DNA of 64,000 nt from Spongilla lacustris (Eukaryota; Porifera; Demospongiae; Spongillida; Spongillidae), in the NCBI GenBank assembly GCA_949361645.1, contig OX442423.1:3158023-3222022 (forward strand), read 5' to 3'. Numbering within the stretch: position 1 is the stretch's first letter; every line of letters begins with the position of its first letter. A model generated the notes under the pieces. The model ran no database searches. It was not told the DNA's origin and worked only from the letters and a program-made list of their open reading frames with translations. The position numbers and the translations under genes were made by a program. Shown piece by piece: positions 47,560 through 61,848 of the stretch.

Positions 47560-47704
47560 CACAGGATAAAAAAACGCGTGAAATCATTTTGGGAATCATT
47601 GCGGATTAAAAATAACACAAAAATCGATTTAATTTAATGTTCAAGGGGGATTTTAAAATCCTTTATAAAATCAAAACTTTAATTCGACGCGTTTTTTCCG
47701 TGTG
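47560..47704. mobile_element. MITE with CACAGGA/ACGCGT inverted ends
   Basis: CACAGGATAAAAAAACGCGT at the left is mirrored by ACGCGTTTTTTCCGTGTG at the right. The element is 145 bp, with ATTTTAAAATC-type palindromes inside. It is related to the element at 16812-16988 by its ends and AAATC-rich interior. Confidence 0.6.
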
Positions 47705-47806
47705 CATCCTTATGGATCGGGAATCTTTGCATGATTATATGCGGTGGCCTTCGTGTATTGACGGTCGGGCTATGCCCCAACTAGGCTAGAAATGTACGTC
47801 AGTGAT

Positions 47807-48073
47807 CCGGTGTCACAGGCATACGGGTCCCCCCCCCCCCCATTTTGGGTCCGGGGGGGCCCATATGCCTAGGCAACTGGGTCCCCCCCGGACCCAGTTG
47901 CCTGGGTCCCCCCGGACCGAGATGCCTAGATGTAAAAAATAATTATCCCGGACCCAAATGCCTAGGCAACCTGGTCCCCCCCGGACCCAGCTGCCTGTTA
48001 GCAAAATATACTTATGTATAAACATTTTACAGAGAAAGCTCGTGACCATAGGCGTCCGCTCGATGAGACGCAA

Positions 48074-48108
<35 letters not shown>

Positions 48109-49006
48109 ACCTCCCCTGCGTACCCCAACTAATTAGTATCCATAGCGGGTAACAATCGATTGCATTGAGTACCTACTTTGTTATTGAACGGCACAACAAT
48201 CGATATGCATGGGAACTACGAGTGGTTTCCCGTCCATTGTATATCGCTCGTTGAATGGTATATGCCGTTCAATAACGATGGCTTGCTTGTGACTTCAAAA
48301 CTGTGTATTATTATAGTGCTGTCGGAAGCACTGATTTTATTCTGAAACTGCATGTGGCTTTCATGTAGAAATATTCCATGCACTGCACTGAAAGCTTTCG
48401 CGTCTCGCGCGGGAGGGCTGGTTGATGTAATGATCTACGTTGCCTCCGGAGCCCTTGATACAAGCCTATGTTTTGACAGATGTATGTATTACCCGGCTGA
48501 GCACATGCAGACTGATATATAGTTTCCTAGCGTGTCTCAAAATTGCATTGCGATCGACAGGTCAATCATTAAGTTAAGTCCTGTATGATAGATCTACGAA
48601 GAAACAGCTGACCCATTCATTGTTTGTATATGTAACTAATTAATTACAGACTACCACAAAGTACCTAAGCCTAACTAATGTTTCAGAAAATAGCTCTTGC
48701 TATGCTACGCCGGGAGTTAGCACCAGACTAAGTTTGCCAAAAAGATAAGTACTGAGTGACCTTACTTTTCGGCAGAGAAAACAGATGGCAAGCCGAGTGG
48801 CTGTTACAAAGTGTAACGGCTGGCAGACGCTATAACTTACCGTTGAGAAAGCAACAACAAATGTGTCTATCCCTACCCGGACCAAGATGCCTGGATGTAC
48901 AAATAATGACCCGGACCCATATGCCTAGGGGGGGGGGCCCAGTTGCCTAGGCATATGGGTACCCCGGACCCAAAATAGAGGGGGACCCACATGCCTGTGA
49001 CACCGG
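47807..49006. mobile_element. 1.2-kb DNA transposon with CCGGTGTCACAGGCAT inverted repeats
   Basis: The ends CCGGTGTCACAGGCAT...GGGTCC are inverted copies of at least 75 bp. Both ends carry extra inverted and direct repeats of GGACCCA-n-TGCCTAGGCA, which form small hairpins. A G homopolymer of about 40 lies at 48066-48106. No transposase frame is visible, so it is non-autonomous. The outer GGTGTCA motif is shared with elements at 4310 and 5687. No target duplication is clear. Confidence 0.7.
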
Positions 49007-49734
49007 CCTATATAAATGAATGTGATTATTACAGCACAGTCAGCAGTACACCTGAAACAGAAATACGTGGTACCGCAACAACGCCGTACCATACTGTATT
49101 AGGCGAATGGGCTACGCACGTACGCACAAGGAAAGTGGTTGAACAAAGGCGACTTATTTAAAGCTTTACGTTGCTGTATTTAATTAGGCCTACATATTGA
49201 GCGCCAAATCTGACTTGGGCTACAAAAAATCGTGAGATAGCAAGAAGTCGAACAATATGCCTCATACTTCGCGACGTTGCCAAATAATGTATCAATACTA
49301 ATATTCAACTGACTCGTCTGTACGTACCTGTTTTGTCCACTTCAGATGCCATATTAAAACGAAAATATCGGCAGTTCTATAATTTTATAATGTATAATTT
49401 TAATTACGCAATAATTAACCAAAAGTTTACGATATTATCCTGTAGTAATATCCTTGTTTAGTAAAAGCGGATAATCTCATACTAAAAATCCCATCATCTA
49501 TCCATAAAAATGAGTAGGAGGATGTTGTCATACTCTTGTCACAGGGTATACAAATCATGTAAGCTTAATCAGATTGCATTAAATTTATTATTTCTGCATT
49601 TAATAATATTTGTTACAAATTTTATCTTGCAAAATTTAGTTACTGTGTTTTCCAATAGGTCATGAGCCTTTACTAGATGAATACAGCTATCCAAAGTCAG
49701 TGTTCATGACACAAACCACTTGAACAATGTATGC
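49007..49734. other. Intergenic DNA, no gene seen
   Basis: AT-rich sequence between the transposon and the left edge of the duplicated SGNH segment. No coding evidence. Confidence 0.35.
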
Positions 49735-51180
49735 CATTCTTTAAAATCCTGTTGGAGTTCCAGTTCTTTCCTGAAATGTTGAAAGAGGTATGCAGAAGTG
49801 TTAATAATTACAAATATATGCTCATTTAAAAACAAGCCTTTGTTTTTGGTGGGGGTGGAGGGAAGGGATAAATTGTGGTACTCTATGGCAATTTGGTACA
49901 GTAAAAAAGCAATGTGGCATTGAGCCTAAGAGGTTGGAGATCACACAATGGAGGAGTACATGTACGTATTAAATGTAAAACTGAGTAATAGTATTACTAA
50001 GACCCATAAGTGACCATTAAACTACATGTATGCTCCACTTCATGGAATTGTAAAATTAAATTAATGAGCTTTCCTAAATTGTCACATCACTAGTATGTAA
50101 GCTGACAGGATCAGCCTAATTAATGCATACTTGTCCCAAGATAATTTTAGCAAACAGTGTGTTGGCAGTCCAGCTCATAAACAATATAATTATATACATA
50201 TTGGTAAAAATCACTAAGCAAATTGATACAGGATGGTCCATCACAATGATGCCTTCATCACTGCCACATATCCAGTTTGTTGGAACAAGGACTGTACATG
50301 TATAGCAAACAACTATCTTAGCTACGTACCAAGCATATCCACGCCACCTACATGTATTTAACAGTTTACGAGATAATGTGTAGCTCACCTATATTTGGGT
50401 GGCAAAACAACTACTGTGACAATTACATGTAGCTTTATTTTCTTACTTTCTGGTAAAACAGCTTAGACCATGCTGATCAACATAACAAAGCCATAGGGTA
50501 GGAATCAATGAAAACCTACATGTACACATGAATGCTTCTAACATATTTGCAATTACCTGGAAGGCACTACAGTCATTTCATACCGTAACACGTTCATATG
50601 GTCTGCTAGAATTGCAATCCAGCATAGAAAAGTATCACCTGCCTGTACATGTATATTTTGTTCACTTTTAGGGTTTGGCTGGGACTATTACCTGTTCATT
50701 AGTGTTTTTGTTTAAATAGTGCAAGTACACCTCAAGCAATTTGGAAAATTATGTTTATAATTATTTTCATGTTTTATGTAAAACAATTCAGTTGAGTGTA
50801 AGAATCTGCAATACACTGACAGGCATTTTGGCTAGCACATGCAGGGCTGGTCAAAGTGTATCAAATAGGTGATTTACATTTACAACTTTGGGTAAAGGGT
50901 GAATTGCCAAATCTAGTCATAAAATTTTTCATGAGCAAGTATACAAGGATATACCGTGTATAGTACAGCACATCGTGGGATTACAGCACACATCCAATCA
51001 ACTAAGTGTAAACGTGATTTTGTTCTTTCTATTTTTTAACCAACAACGATAAATTCATCTCAGTTCTGAACCACACATACACATGTACACATGTACATGT
51101 ACATGTACCTTAGCCCAGAGTTCACTTTCATTTTATTGCTATGCAATGCAAAGTACTCTTGATCCTGGGTGGTGACATAT

Positions 51181-51305
51181 GCTATATATATAATATTATA
51201 TATAATTATATATATATATATATATATAATTATAATTATATATATATATATATATATAATTATAATTATATATATATATATATATATAATTATATATATA
51301 TATAA
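51181..51305. repeat. (AT)n microsatellite
   Basis: AT/TA repeats with phased 'ataattataatt' interruptions lie directly next to the orphan SGNH exon, inside what would be its intron. Confidence 0.95.
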
Positions 51306-51315
51306 GACACCTTAC

Positions 51316-51446
51316 CTTCTCCAATGCAAATGGTGGCACTGCAAGGCACACAGTGCGTGCACCAGATGCTCTGGCATTATCATGCATGGAGCATAGTGTA
51401 GCCAGAATTGTTTCTCCATCTACTCCCATGCTTAAATCATTGGTAC
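51316..51446 (-). pseudogene. Orphan copy of SGNH hydrolase exon 4
   Basis: 131 bp, the same length as exon 4 of the intact gene. It keeps both splice sites (ctttcacag acceptor, gtaagg donor) and an open frame containing the block III Asn and most of the domain core. One Gly is changed to Ser after NDL. No other SGNH exon is present in the window around it: the catalytic Ser and His exons are missing. It is therefore a non-functional fragment unless spliced into another transcript. Confidence 0.85.
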
Positions 51447-51476
51447 CTGTGAAAGACAAGTAACATATGGTCTATT

Positions 51477-51892
51477 TAAATACAGTTTAAGGTACTTTTA
51501 AACCCAGTTAACTGACATTTCGCGTCCGATCGCCACACAGTTGTTTAAAAGTAGGGGTCATGATGACATTTTTGAATTAGGATAAGTTAATGATAACATT
51601 GTATTGGCATCATGTTGCACAATAACAGTTTATAACCATTAATAATTTTAAAAATAAATTTAATTAAAATAATCAAACCCACAAATTCAAGATTTATAAT
51701 CATATATCAGCTAGTTTTTGATCAATGACACCGGCCTTATAATAGTATCCACAGCCTTGTCAAAACATACATTGATAGATTGGCAATCTGAAGTTTTCCT
51801 TGCCAAGCTCACTACAGACTTCCGTCGATTATTATTCAGTTTGTGCTCTAGAGGCTCTTCAGAAAATACATGAAGGCCTGTTCAGTCATTGG
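51477..51892. other. Unique junction sequence between duplicated blocks
   Basis: About 415 bp matching neither the SGNH nor the ABCC region of copy 1. It replaces the roughly 6.5 kb that separates those two blocks in copy 1. It contains 'atgacaccggcc' at about 51725, the terminus of the GGTGTCA transposon family, so a transposon may have taken part in the rearrangement. Confidence 0.6.
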
Positions 51893-54537
51893 CGGAGGCT
51901 AAGGCCTTGGACGAGCAGGAAGACACCCAAAGTGTCAGGGACGAAGAGCTAGCCGCTCTTGTCAAAGACGAAGATGGCGACAAGACACCGCCCCCAAGGG
52001 CCCCGACAGCTGCACCACCTCCAAGGGACCTGTTCTTGTAAGTACACACGTTCATGGATTTTTAATATACATGTATAGTATGTCCTATACTGGAATGAAG
52101 AACTAGCCAAAAAGAGGTGTGGCAGACGAGCCAGCTTGAGCCTGGCCATATTCAAGTGCATCTGGTGGAGGCTCATAGTCCAAGGGCTCCTCACCTTTGC
52201 CGAGGTCGCCCTTCAAGTCAGCCAGTCTGTCATCATAGGCTACCTGGGCCAGTACTTTGTGGTAGTGGGCCCCACCCCAGGCGATACCACAGCTGCCTAC
52301 CTCTATGCTACTGGTTAGCAACATGCAGGGCACTCTTACTCCAAGGAGTCATGTGATCTCTCCCTGCATGTTGTTACGTAAGCCCTTGTGGTTATGGCTC
52401 TGATGACGTCTGTGATCCACGGACTTGGGTTCCTTGTTGGACAGAAGCTGGGGATGTCCGTAAGGGTGATGACCATGGCAGCTATCCACCAAAAGGTGAG
52501 CTGTGAGGATCCACCCCTACTGTATACCAAAAACTGTGCCATTCCCAAATGCACCGAAGGTACATGTATGTGGGCCCCTCTCCCACATACCAAGTGCCAT
52601 GAGTTCCCTCCCACACGAAGCCCCTCCTACTTGCATATACTCTATATAGTAATCAGCATTCTCTTCACTTGCACATGTGTGCTGACCCCATTAGTGGGTA
52701 TAGCCACTCCCCTTTGTACATCCCATGTATATGTGTAGTTCCAATTTGAAGTTCAAGGGTTATGTGAACCACATTTGGTTATTGTAATAACCTCAGTTGG
52801 TTATAGTTATTTTAATACTCACTTATAGGGTGTAGTTCTAGCTAGTGTAGTTGTAGCTAGTGTCTATTAGAGTTGTGTAAAAAGGATGGCTTGTTGTCTG
52901 AGTTGTCAGTTGTGGTTGTAAGCAGCAGCGTTTTGTAATTAACACAGTGGTGGCTAGGAATATAACTGACATTGACCCTAATCATAGCCCATACTAAAGT
53001 TGTCAGCTTTTTCCCCCATGCACATAACTTTTTCTAGCAATCCCATTGGCATGTTCTAGGCATGATTTGAAGGCTTTATCTATGCTCTTTCCAGTGGATA
53101 TTATGGTTTTCTAATCAGTCATAGCTGGAAGGCGACAGTGGCTTCTGAAGTCAGGGAGGCAAGGAAAACTGATGATTGCTTGCACGTCCGATCATGTGGC
53201 AATACCACCTTTTTGGTTGAACTACACTTACAGGCCAATCTAAGTTGTAAAGGAATTACTAATGACTATAGAATTCCCACCTAGTTATTCGTTTTACGTA
53301 TTATCATGAAACGAACTGAAGATTAAGAAAGATCAAGTGGTCAGCTACTTTCCATTGACAAGACCGAAAACCGTATTGCGGTGAAAAGCATGTTTGAATG
53401 CTTTTTGTCTGAGCAGATCTAAGCTGTATAGATGGTACCAGCCCATCTGCATAGTTGGTACCATTGCGAAGGATCCATGTGATAGAGCTGAAGATGTGTG
53501 GTGCTCCAGAGCTGCCTGGGCCAAGATTTTGTGCCTTAAATTTTGTAGCATCTAGAAGGTCTCCCTGAGCTTCCTATAATGATTGGGGCCATAGAATGTA
53601 TAAAAGTTATACTGAGCCGATACAATATTGATTTGAAGGAGCCAATGTTACATTTCCTAAAATGTACTGCAGATACATGTAGCTGAGAGTGGTGGATATT
53701 GATTGGTGCAAAGCCCGACTAATAAGGGATACATTTGTAAGAACAACCAGTCAAAGGACAAAATTGATGATTTTTGTTGTCACATATGGTTAGTGTGGGT
53801 AATTAGATAGTTTGATTGTTTTTTTAGCACAGGTGGTGGCTTGATTTAAAAATATGTATAGGTACATGTATCTATGCACCAGAAGTGATCAGATGTATGC
53901 TTTATCTGCCCCCCCCCCTTCCCCAACACTTTAAGGGGTATGCACCCTTGCCCAAACCTCACCCCACCCTTGCCCAAACCATTGCTTTGTACCCACATGA
54001 TGCATACATTACTTGTACCTTTTCATGTGTGCCTTTCTCAGGTCATGAAACTTAGTCATGTGACTATAGGACAACTTACTACTGGTCACGTGATCAACCT
54101 TGCATCTAATGATGTTCAAAGGTTTGATCAGGTCAGGTTAATTATTAATGGTTTAATTACATTTCATGTTAACGTGACATATTTTTCATCCTTACAAGGC
54201 ATTTATATTTATCCACCAACTGTGGTTCAGTCCCCTGGTGTTTGTAGTGTTCATATACCTCCTCTACATCAATGTGGGGTCCACTGGCTTCATAGCCATG
54301 GTGGTGGTCATCTTGGTAGTCCCATTGCAAGTGAGCCTGACCCGGCTTTATTCCAGAATGAGGTTTGTTTTTGATTGGACCATATCATCCACACATCCAT
54401 GGCTATGTCTTCTATTCCTTTATGGACATCTATTCTTCGTCCTCTTGTCCAAACTTCTTCCTTTCCATTTATGCCCTCCACCCCTTCTATTCCTCTCCTC
54501 CACTGCATCACCTTTCATTCTCCCTCCACCTCCATTC

Positions 54538-54866
54538 CTCCATTCCCCCTACTCCCTCCCCTCCATTCCCCTTACTCCCTCCCCTCCATTCCCCCTACTC
54601 CCTCCCCTCCATTCCCCTTACTCCCTCCCCTCCATTCCCCCTACTCCCTCCCTTCCATTCCCCCTACTCCCTCCCCTCCATTCCCCCTACTCCCTCCCCT
54701 CCATTCCCCCTACTCCCTCCCCTCCATTCCCCCTACTCCCTCCCCTCCATTCCCCCTACTCCCTCCCCTCCATTCCCCCTACTCCCTCCCCTCCATTCCC
54801 CCTACTCCCTCCCCTCCATTCCCCCTACTCCCTCCCCTCCATTCCCCCTACTCCCTCCCCTCCCCT
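54538..54866. repeat. 23-bp minisatellite, second ABCC copy, intron 6
   Basis: Same unit and position as in the first gene, about 14 units with a few T-for-C variants. The length differs from copy 1, as expected for a tandem repeat that slips. Confidence 0.9.
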
Positions 54867-54999
54867 CCTAAGGTCCAACTCTGCCAGGATCACTGACAGG
54901 CGTGTGAAGATCATGAATGAGGTCATCTCTGGGATGAGGGTCATCAAGATGTATGCCTGGGAGCATGCCTTCAAGGGCGTGGTCGACAGATTAAGAAGG

Positions 55000-55215
55000 T
55001 ATGTGTACACGTGTACATGTGTACATGTATTTGTAGTGTGTGTGCGTTTGTGTATATGTGTATGTACAAATACACAATGTATGTGTAGTATTTGTAGTGT
55101 GTGTGATTAGTATTTGCAGTGTGTGTGTATATTTGTATGTATCTTTATGTGTACATGCATCTGTGGGTATGTGTACTTGTATATGTGTTTGCGCTTGTAT
55201 GTACATGTGTGGGTG
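55000..55215. repeat. GT-rich repeat, second ABCC copy, intron 7
   Basis: Counterpart of the GT-rich intron in the first gene, slightly shorter, with ACATGTGTACATG blocks. Confidence 0.75.
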
Positions 55216-56487
55216 TGGCCTGTTCTTGTACTAAACTTCACTATCTTTGTCTTTGTCCAGCAAAGAGTCGTTGTACGTCCTTAAGGCTGGCTTGATTCAG
55301 GGCAACAATTTGGCTATTGACAATTGCACCACATCACTAATGGCATTTGGGGTCTTCTCAGCCTACCTCATGGTGGGCGGGGCCTTCACCCCCAAGACTG
55401 TCTTCACTCCTCTCTCGCTCTTTAACTTTGTCCAACGGAATGTTATGCGTTTTTTTGTGCGCAGTGTGTTTCTGATCATCGAAGCCAAGGTGGCCATCAC
55501 TAGGATACAGGTGGGAACCATAGCAACCAATTGTAATCTTGTAAATATGCACCTACATGTACTGTTCATTTAAAGAAACTTCTAGAGTTAGACGAGGTGT
55601 CCATTCGCCGTGGTGACCATCCCTATGTTACCTACCCCCATTCCAACTTGGACAGTGAGGTGAACATACCTCTGGTGGGTGCAATGGAGGGAGTTGCTGA
55701 AGTGGGTGTGGCTTCACTTGATGCAGAGGGAACAGCAGACCCTGTGGTCAATGTTAGCCATATGTCAGCCTCCTGGAGCCAGGATAAGGACAGACTGGTG
55801 CTCAGGGACATCAGCTTTGAGGTCACCTCTGCTGCTCCACTCCTGGCTGTGGTTGGTCCTGTGGGGGCAGGAAAGGTGATAATAACCTCTGCCATTTGAG
55901 CCCCTCCCCCATTTGAACCTCGCCCCCTTTTGGATATTTTGCTTCACATGATCTTTGTCATTAGAAGTGTTGAGTTTTGTGTTACGATTGTGTACATGCA
56001 TGTGTAAGTACATGTATATACTTTCCCTCTCCCCCCTCTCCCCCCCCCCCCCCCACAGTCCACACTTCTTCAATGTCTTCTGAGGGAGTTGCAGCCCATG
56101 GAGGGTGTGGTGGACGTGAGGGGGCGGGTCTCCTATGCCTCCCAGGATCAGTGGGTGTTCTCTGGCACACTGAGGGAAAACGTTCTCTTTGGAAATCCAT
56201 TTGACAAGGAGTGGTATGATGCGGTGATCGAAGCCTGTGCACTGGTCAAGGTATTATAACAAACCTACATGTAGCCCACATCTTCCTCACCCCATCCCTT
56301 CCATTTGTCACCCTTTCCCTTCTCCCATAGTTCCCCTTTTCCTTCCCTACCTTTCCCTCTCTCCCCTTCCCCTTCTCTCCCCTTCCCCTCCTCTCCCCTT
56401 CCCCTCCTCTCCCCTCCCCTCACCTGAACCACTTACCACCCGTCATGCCCATTTCCATAACCTTAAACCTGCTGTGCACTTTTGTAG

Positions 56488-56670
<183 letters not shown>

Positions 56671-56884
56671 TGAGGCAACTGCCCTGATCCCTTCCGAGGT
56701 CAAGTGATCCCTGCTGTGGTCATGTGATCCCTCTCCCACCTAAGATGCATACGAGGCTTGCTGAAGAAGTCTATAGTGGTGCTGGTGACCCACCAGGTCC
56801 AGTTTGCTGAGCAAGCCGACAAGATCCTGGCAATGAAGGATGTGGGTTAATTTGTTGTGCGTACTGATGGAGGCTATATTGATG

Positions 56885-57145
56885 GTTTGTGTTTGTGTGT
56901 ATGTGTGTGTACACGTACATGTATGTACATGTATGTGTGTGTACACGTACATGTATGTATGTGTGTTCTGTGTGTGTGTTTGTGTTTGTATGTGTGCTGT
57001 GTACATGTGTGTGTGTGTGTGCTGTGTACATGTGTGTGTATGTGTGCTGTGTACATGTACATGTATGTATGTGTGCTGTGTATGTGTGTATACAACATGT
57101 GTGTGTGTGTTTTGTGTGTGTGTTGTGTGTGCATGTATGTGCATT
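56885..57145. repeat. GT/ACATGT repeat, second ABCC copy, intron 12
   Basis: Counterpart of 24690-24990, about 40 bp shorter. It is non-coding. Confidence 0.8.
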
Positions 57146-60100
57146 ATCTAGGGTGGGGTAGAGGCATTCGGTACCATCAGGGATATGCAGGCCAGAGGAG
57201 TCAATACCAGCTTGCTGCTGGGGTTGAAGGAGGTGGGAGTGGCTTGTAGCCCAGGTAGCGAGCTTACTAGTAATATGCAAGGCACCTCCCACTGTAAGTG
57301 GTAGCCATGAATATTCTGTGTTTGATGTTACCATGGCGACCAGCAGCTGAAGGGAATGGAGGAGGAGGGAAGGTGATTCAGAAAGACCAGTCTGCTAACA
57401 AGGTGACAATTTTTATTGCGTAGGGTAACATGATAGTCAGAATGTCTTCTTTAGTCCCGCCCCTTTGCCATGCCCTCTGAAGAGAGGGGTCATGGATCCA
57501 TCTCCTTCAAGACCTACCTCAAGTACTTCCACCTGGGATCAGGCTACCTGTTCATCTTAGTGGTGCTGGTGGTAATGATAGCTGGGGAGGTGAGCAGAGG
57601 GTTAACTGCAGATCCCTGTGACCATGACTGATTTTTGAGCAGGGAACTCGCGTGTTGTCAGATTGGTGGATAGCCGAGTGGTAAGGAGAGCATTCCTATG
57701 GTACATCAGGTCCTCCATTTTTGTCCTCTGTCCCATAGGGCCGGGTGTTTGGCGGGAAACAGCTCTGCGTCCAATGCAAGCCTACCAATATACTGCTCCC
57801 TAAACCATGGGCAGAGGATTGGTGTGTCGGGGGGCCTCACAGGTCTGGTCATTGTCCTGAACTTCATCAGGGTGGTCCTGGCTTACGTGGTTACTGTCAA
57901 TGCTTCACGGCTGCTGCACAACAATACCTTTGGGTCCATCCTCAGGGTGCCTGTCCGGTTCTTTGACACCAATCCGATTGGTTAGTGCTCTAGGAGGCGG
58001 GGCCTCTACATGTAGCTTCACTTGGTATATTTTGCAGGCCGAGTATTGAATAGATTCTCTAAGGATGTGTCATCACTTGACGACCAGTTGCCTTTCCAAA
58101 TGACTGAGCTGTTGATGGTAAAAGAGAACGAGGGGGTTAATGTAACATGTACATGCATGGGTAGATGTGTTGAGAAGGGTTAGCTGGATGGAGTGCTAGT
58201 GTCAAGAACCATATTGCAGAAATAAAGTCCAATACAAGTAATAATGGTTGGTATCATATGTACATAATTTATCATTACTGTAAAGTAAACAATATTGGCA
58301 CATAGTTAAATATTAAGCAGCATATACAATAGTACCAGTGCTACACTACCAGGTCACCAGTATTGATATCTTAATGGTACTGTTATTGTGTGGCCTGGTT
58401 TTGACGTGCAAACTGGAATACTGGAGCAGTTAGCCAGATGATGAATAGAAATCACTCACTTAATGGAATGCATCATTCAATACATATTAACAATTATCGG
58501 ACAACTTTTCAAAATACTGAGCTGTTTCAGGCATGTGAATTAATTCCCTAACGTTTTGCCATGTTGATGTCTTGCTGAGTATTATAAAGTATTGGTTAAA
58601 ATACTAAGTTACATGTACATGTGTACATGTACATGAGTTCAGGGCATCGTTTAGATATTACTGTGATGCACTACAAAACAAGACAAAATCCAATCCCTTA
58701 GAGGTTAATAAAACGAGTTATAAGGCCATACTTTTCCATAGTAACGTGAGCACCAGTATGGTGGACAGTTAATGACTTTAAGACCCACATGTCATGTAAT
58801 GATGCACAAAGCATCTCCATGAATGAGCACAACACCTTAAGGTTGAGTTTGTATCGAAAATCAGTTGTTTGTATATACTTTGTTCTAATTAGGCAAGTAA
58901 GATTAGTGAATGTCCTTTAAAGTTATAGTCTCCTACCGAGACCCACATTACTTGCATTACATTGCCAACGTGACATCTTTAAACAAGATACGAATGTGTC
59001 ATTGCAAGCAATTATATTATTGTGAATTACATGTACATGTATGTCATTGTAATTTAAATATTAGTATAATTATGTACATGTATGTGTGGTTATTATCTAA
59101 ATATACAGGGTGTAGCTTTACTACTTGAGTAATAGTACTACATGCATACAATACATGTAGCTGGTTTAATGATTGCACTGGCTGTAAAAGGCGTGTCCAC
59201 ACAATGGCTATTTACTCAGACCATCTCTCCTGTGTTCTAGCTGACTTTGCGGTTCCTCTTCTCCATTCTGACTGCTGCTGTTGCTAACTACTGGGTGTTC
59301 ATCCCGGCTGTCTTCATTATTGTATCATTCCTGGCACTGAGACGGTATTATCTGAAAACAGCCAGAGATATTAAGCGTTTAGAGGCCATAGGTATGCACA
59401 CTGTATGGACAATGCGCACACATAACACATACATGTTATGTACTACCATCAACCCCATGCATGTACATGTATCACCACTTCCTTGCACCCCCTTTTTTTT
59501 TGCCTATTCAAGCATTACTTTAACACACAGTAGTCATATGCTCCATTTATTGCCCCTTCTACAGTTGCTCCATTTAGTGCCCACCATTTATTGCCCCTTC
59601 TACATTTGCTCCATTTATACATTTGCTCCATTTATTGCCCCTTCTATTTCATCATTGTGATATACACAATGTACATGTAGTCATGTACTCCTCTCAGATC
59701 AATACCTCAATGTGTACTGTCCTCTCGTAATCACATTCCTTACTACTCCCTCTCCAGCTCGCAGTCCCATATACTCCCACCTGTCCACCTCCCTTCTGGG
59801 GCTCTCCACCATCAGAGCGTTTGGCAAAGAGGAGACGTCCAATCAGTACTTCAGGCAGTACTTGAATGTGCATTCCCAGGACTGGTACCTCTATTTGGTG
59901 ACCACCAGGTGGTTTGGGATGAGGATTGATTTGCTCACTGCAGTGTTCCTTGCCGTAGTAGCTTTTGCCTCTGTCCCTCTGGCATCTAGTAAGTGATCTA
60001 TCTGGTCACCACATCAGCAGAGGCACATACATGTGTGATGATGTTTTTCCCCTTCAGCTCTCAATGCAGGACTAGTGGGACTTGCATTGACCTACACCGT

Positions 60101-60507
60101 GTCACTGAGTGGAACGTTCCAGTTCTGTGTGAGGCTGAGCGCTGAAGTAGAGAACACGGTAGGAGACGTTTTATAAAAATTGATCTGGACCATGAAGGTT
60201 TACTACATGTTTCTGATGGTTGGATATTTCTGATGGTTGGATGACCCTTGACCCTGATTGGGTGTGGCTGTAGATGGTGTCAGCAGAAAGGTTGTTCCAG
60301 TACAGTGCTCTTGAACCAGAGGCTCCATTGGACAGCACCCCACCTAGCCGGAGGCCCCCCCACGATTGGCCCCAGAGAGGAGAGATTGTGTTGGATGATG
60401 TGTCCTTCCGCTACTCAGAGGACACGCCCACTGTTCTCAAGTCCCTCTCGTGCACCATCAGGCCTGCAGAGAAGGTTAGCACAATGCTATTAGACCTATG
60501 TGTATAA

Positions 60508-60756
<249 letters not shown>

Positions 60757-60796
60757 TGACTTCTACCTGTGCTCATCTCCATTCCTGACTGTGTGA

Positions 60797-61200
<404 letters not shown>

Positions 61201-61224
61201 TAAGTGTGCATTTGTTCAATGTGA

Positions 61225-61536
<312 letters not shown>

Positions 61537-61848
61537 TAATTGTAGGCATCAGTTTGTTTGTAGATGTATGTGTGCGTGCACAATGAGCACATTACACGGT
61601 GTATATGTCCATATTGTGATATTCATGTACATGCAGTACATGTAAGTGTATATGTTAATGATGTGTGGTACTACTGTTATCAGGTGATGGATGGTGGACA
61701 GATAGTGGAGTGTGCTGAACCTCTAGTCCTGTTGCAAGACCCCAGCTCTGTGCTGAAAACAATGGTGGACAAGACAGGACCAACAGCTTCAAGGGAACTG
61801 TATCAGATTGCTGCAACGGCCCATCAAACCAAAAGCTTACACCTGTAA

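Larger units (their letters stand above)
49735..51476. repeat. Diverged duplicate of SGNH intron/exon segment (compare 11760-12932)
   Basis: Matches to the SGNH region are recognisable in order: the MITE end (49815-49893), 'gtcacatcactagtatgtaagctga' around 50083-50104, the region around 50885-51020, and finally exon 4. Indels are common, including an AT microsatellite at 51181-51305 missing from the other copy. Homology stops about 30 bp past exon 4. Confidence 0.75.

Noticed and set aside
51196..51459. 87-codon ORF ending in Ile/Tyr repeats
   Set aside because: Only the first part is the orphan SGNH exon. The rest is the AT microsatellite read past the splice donor.
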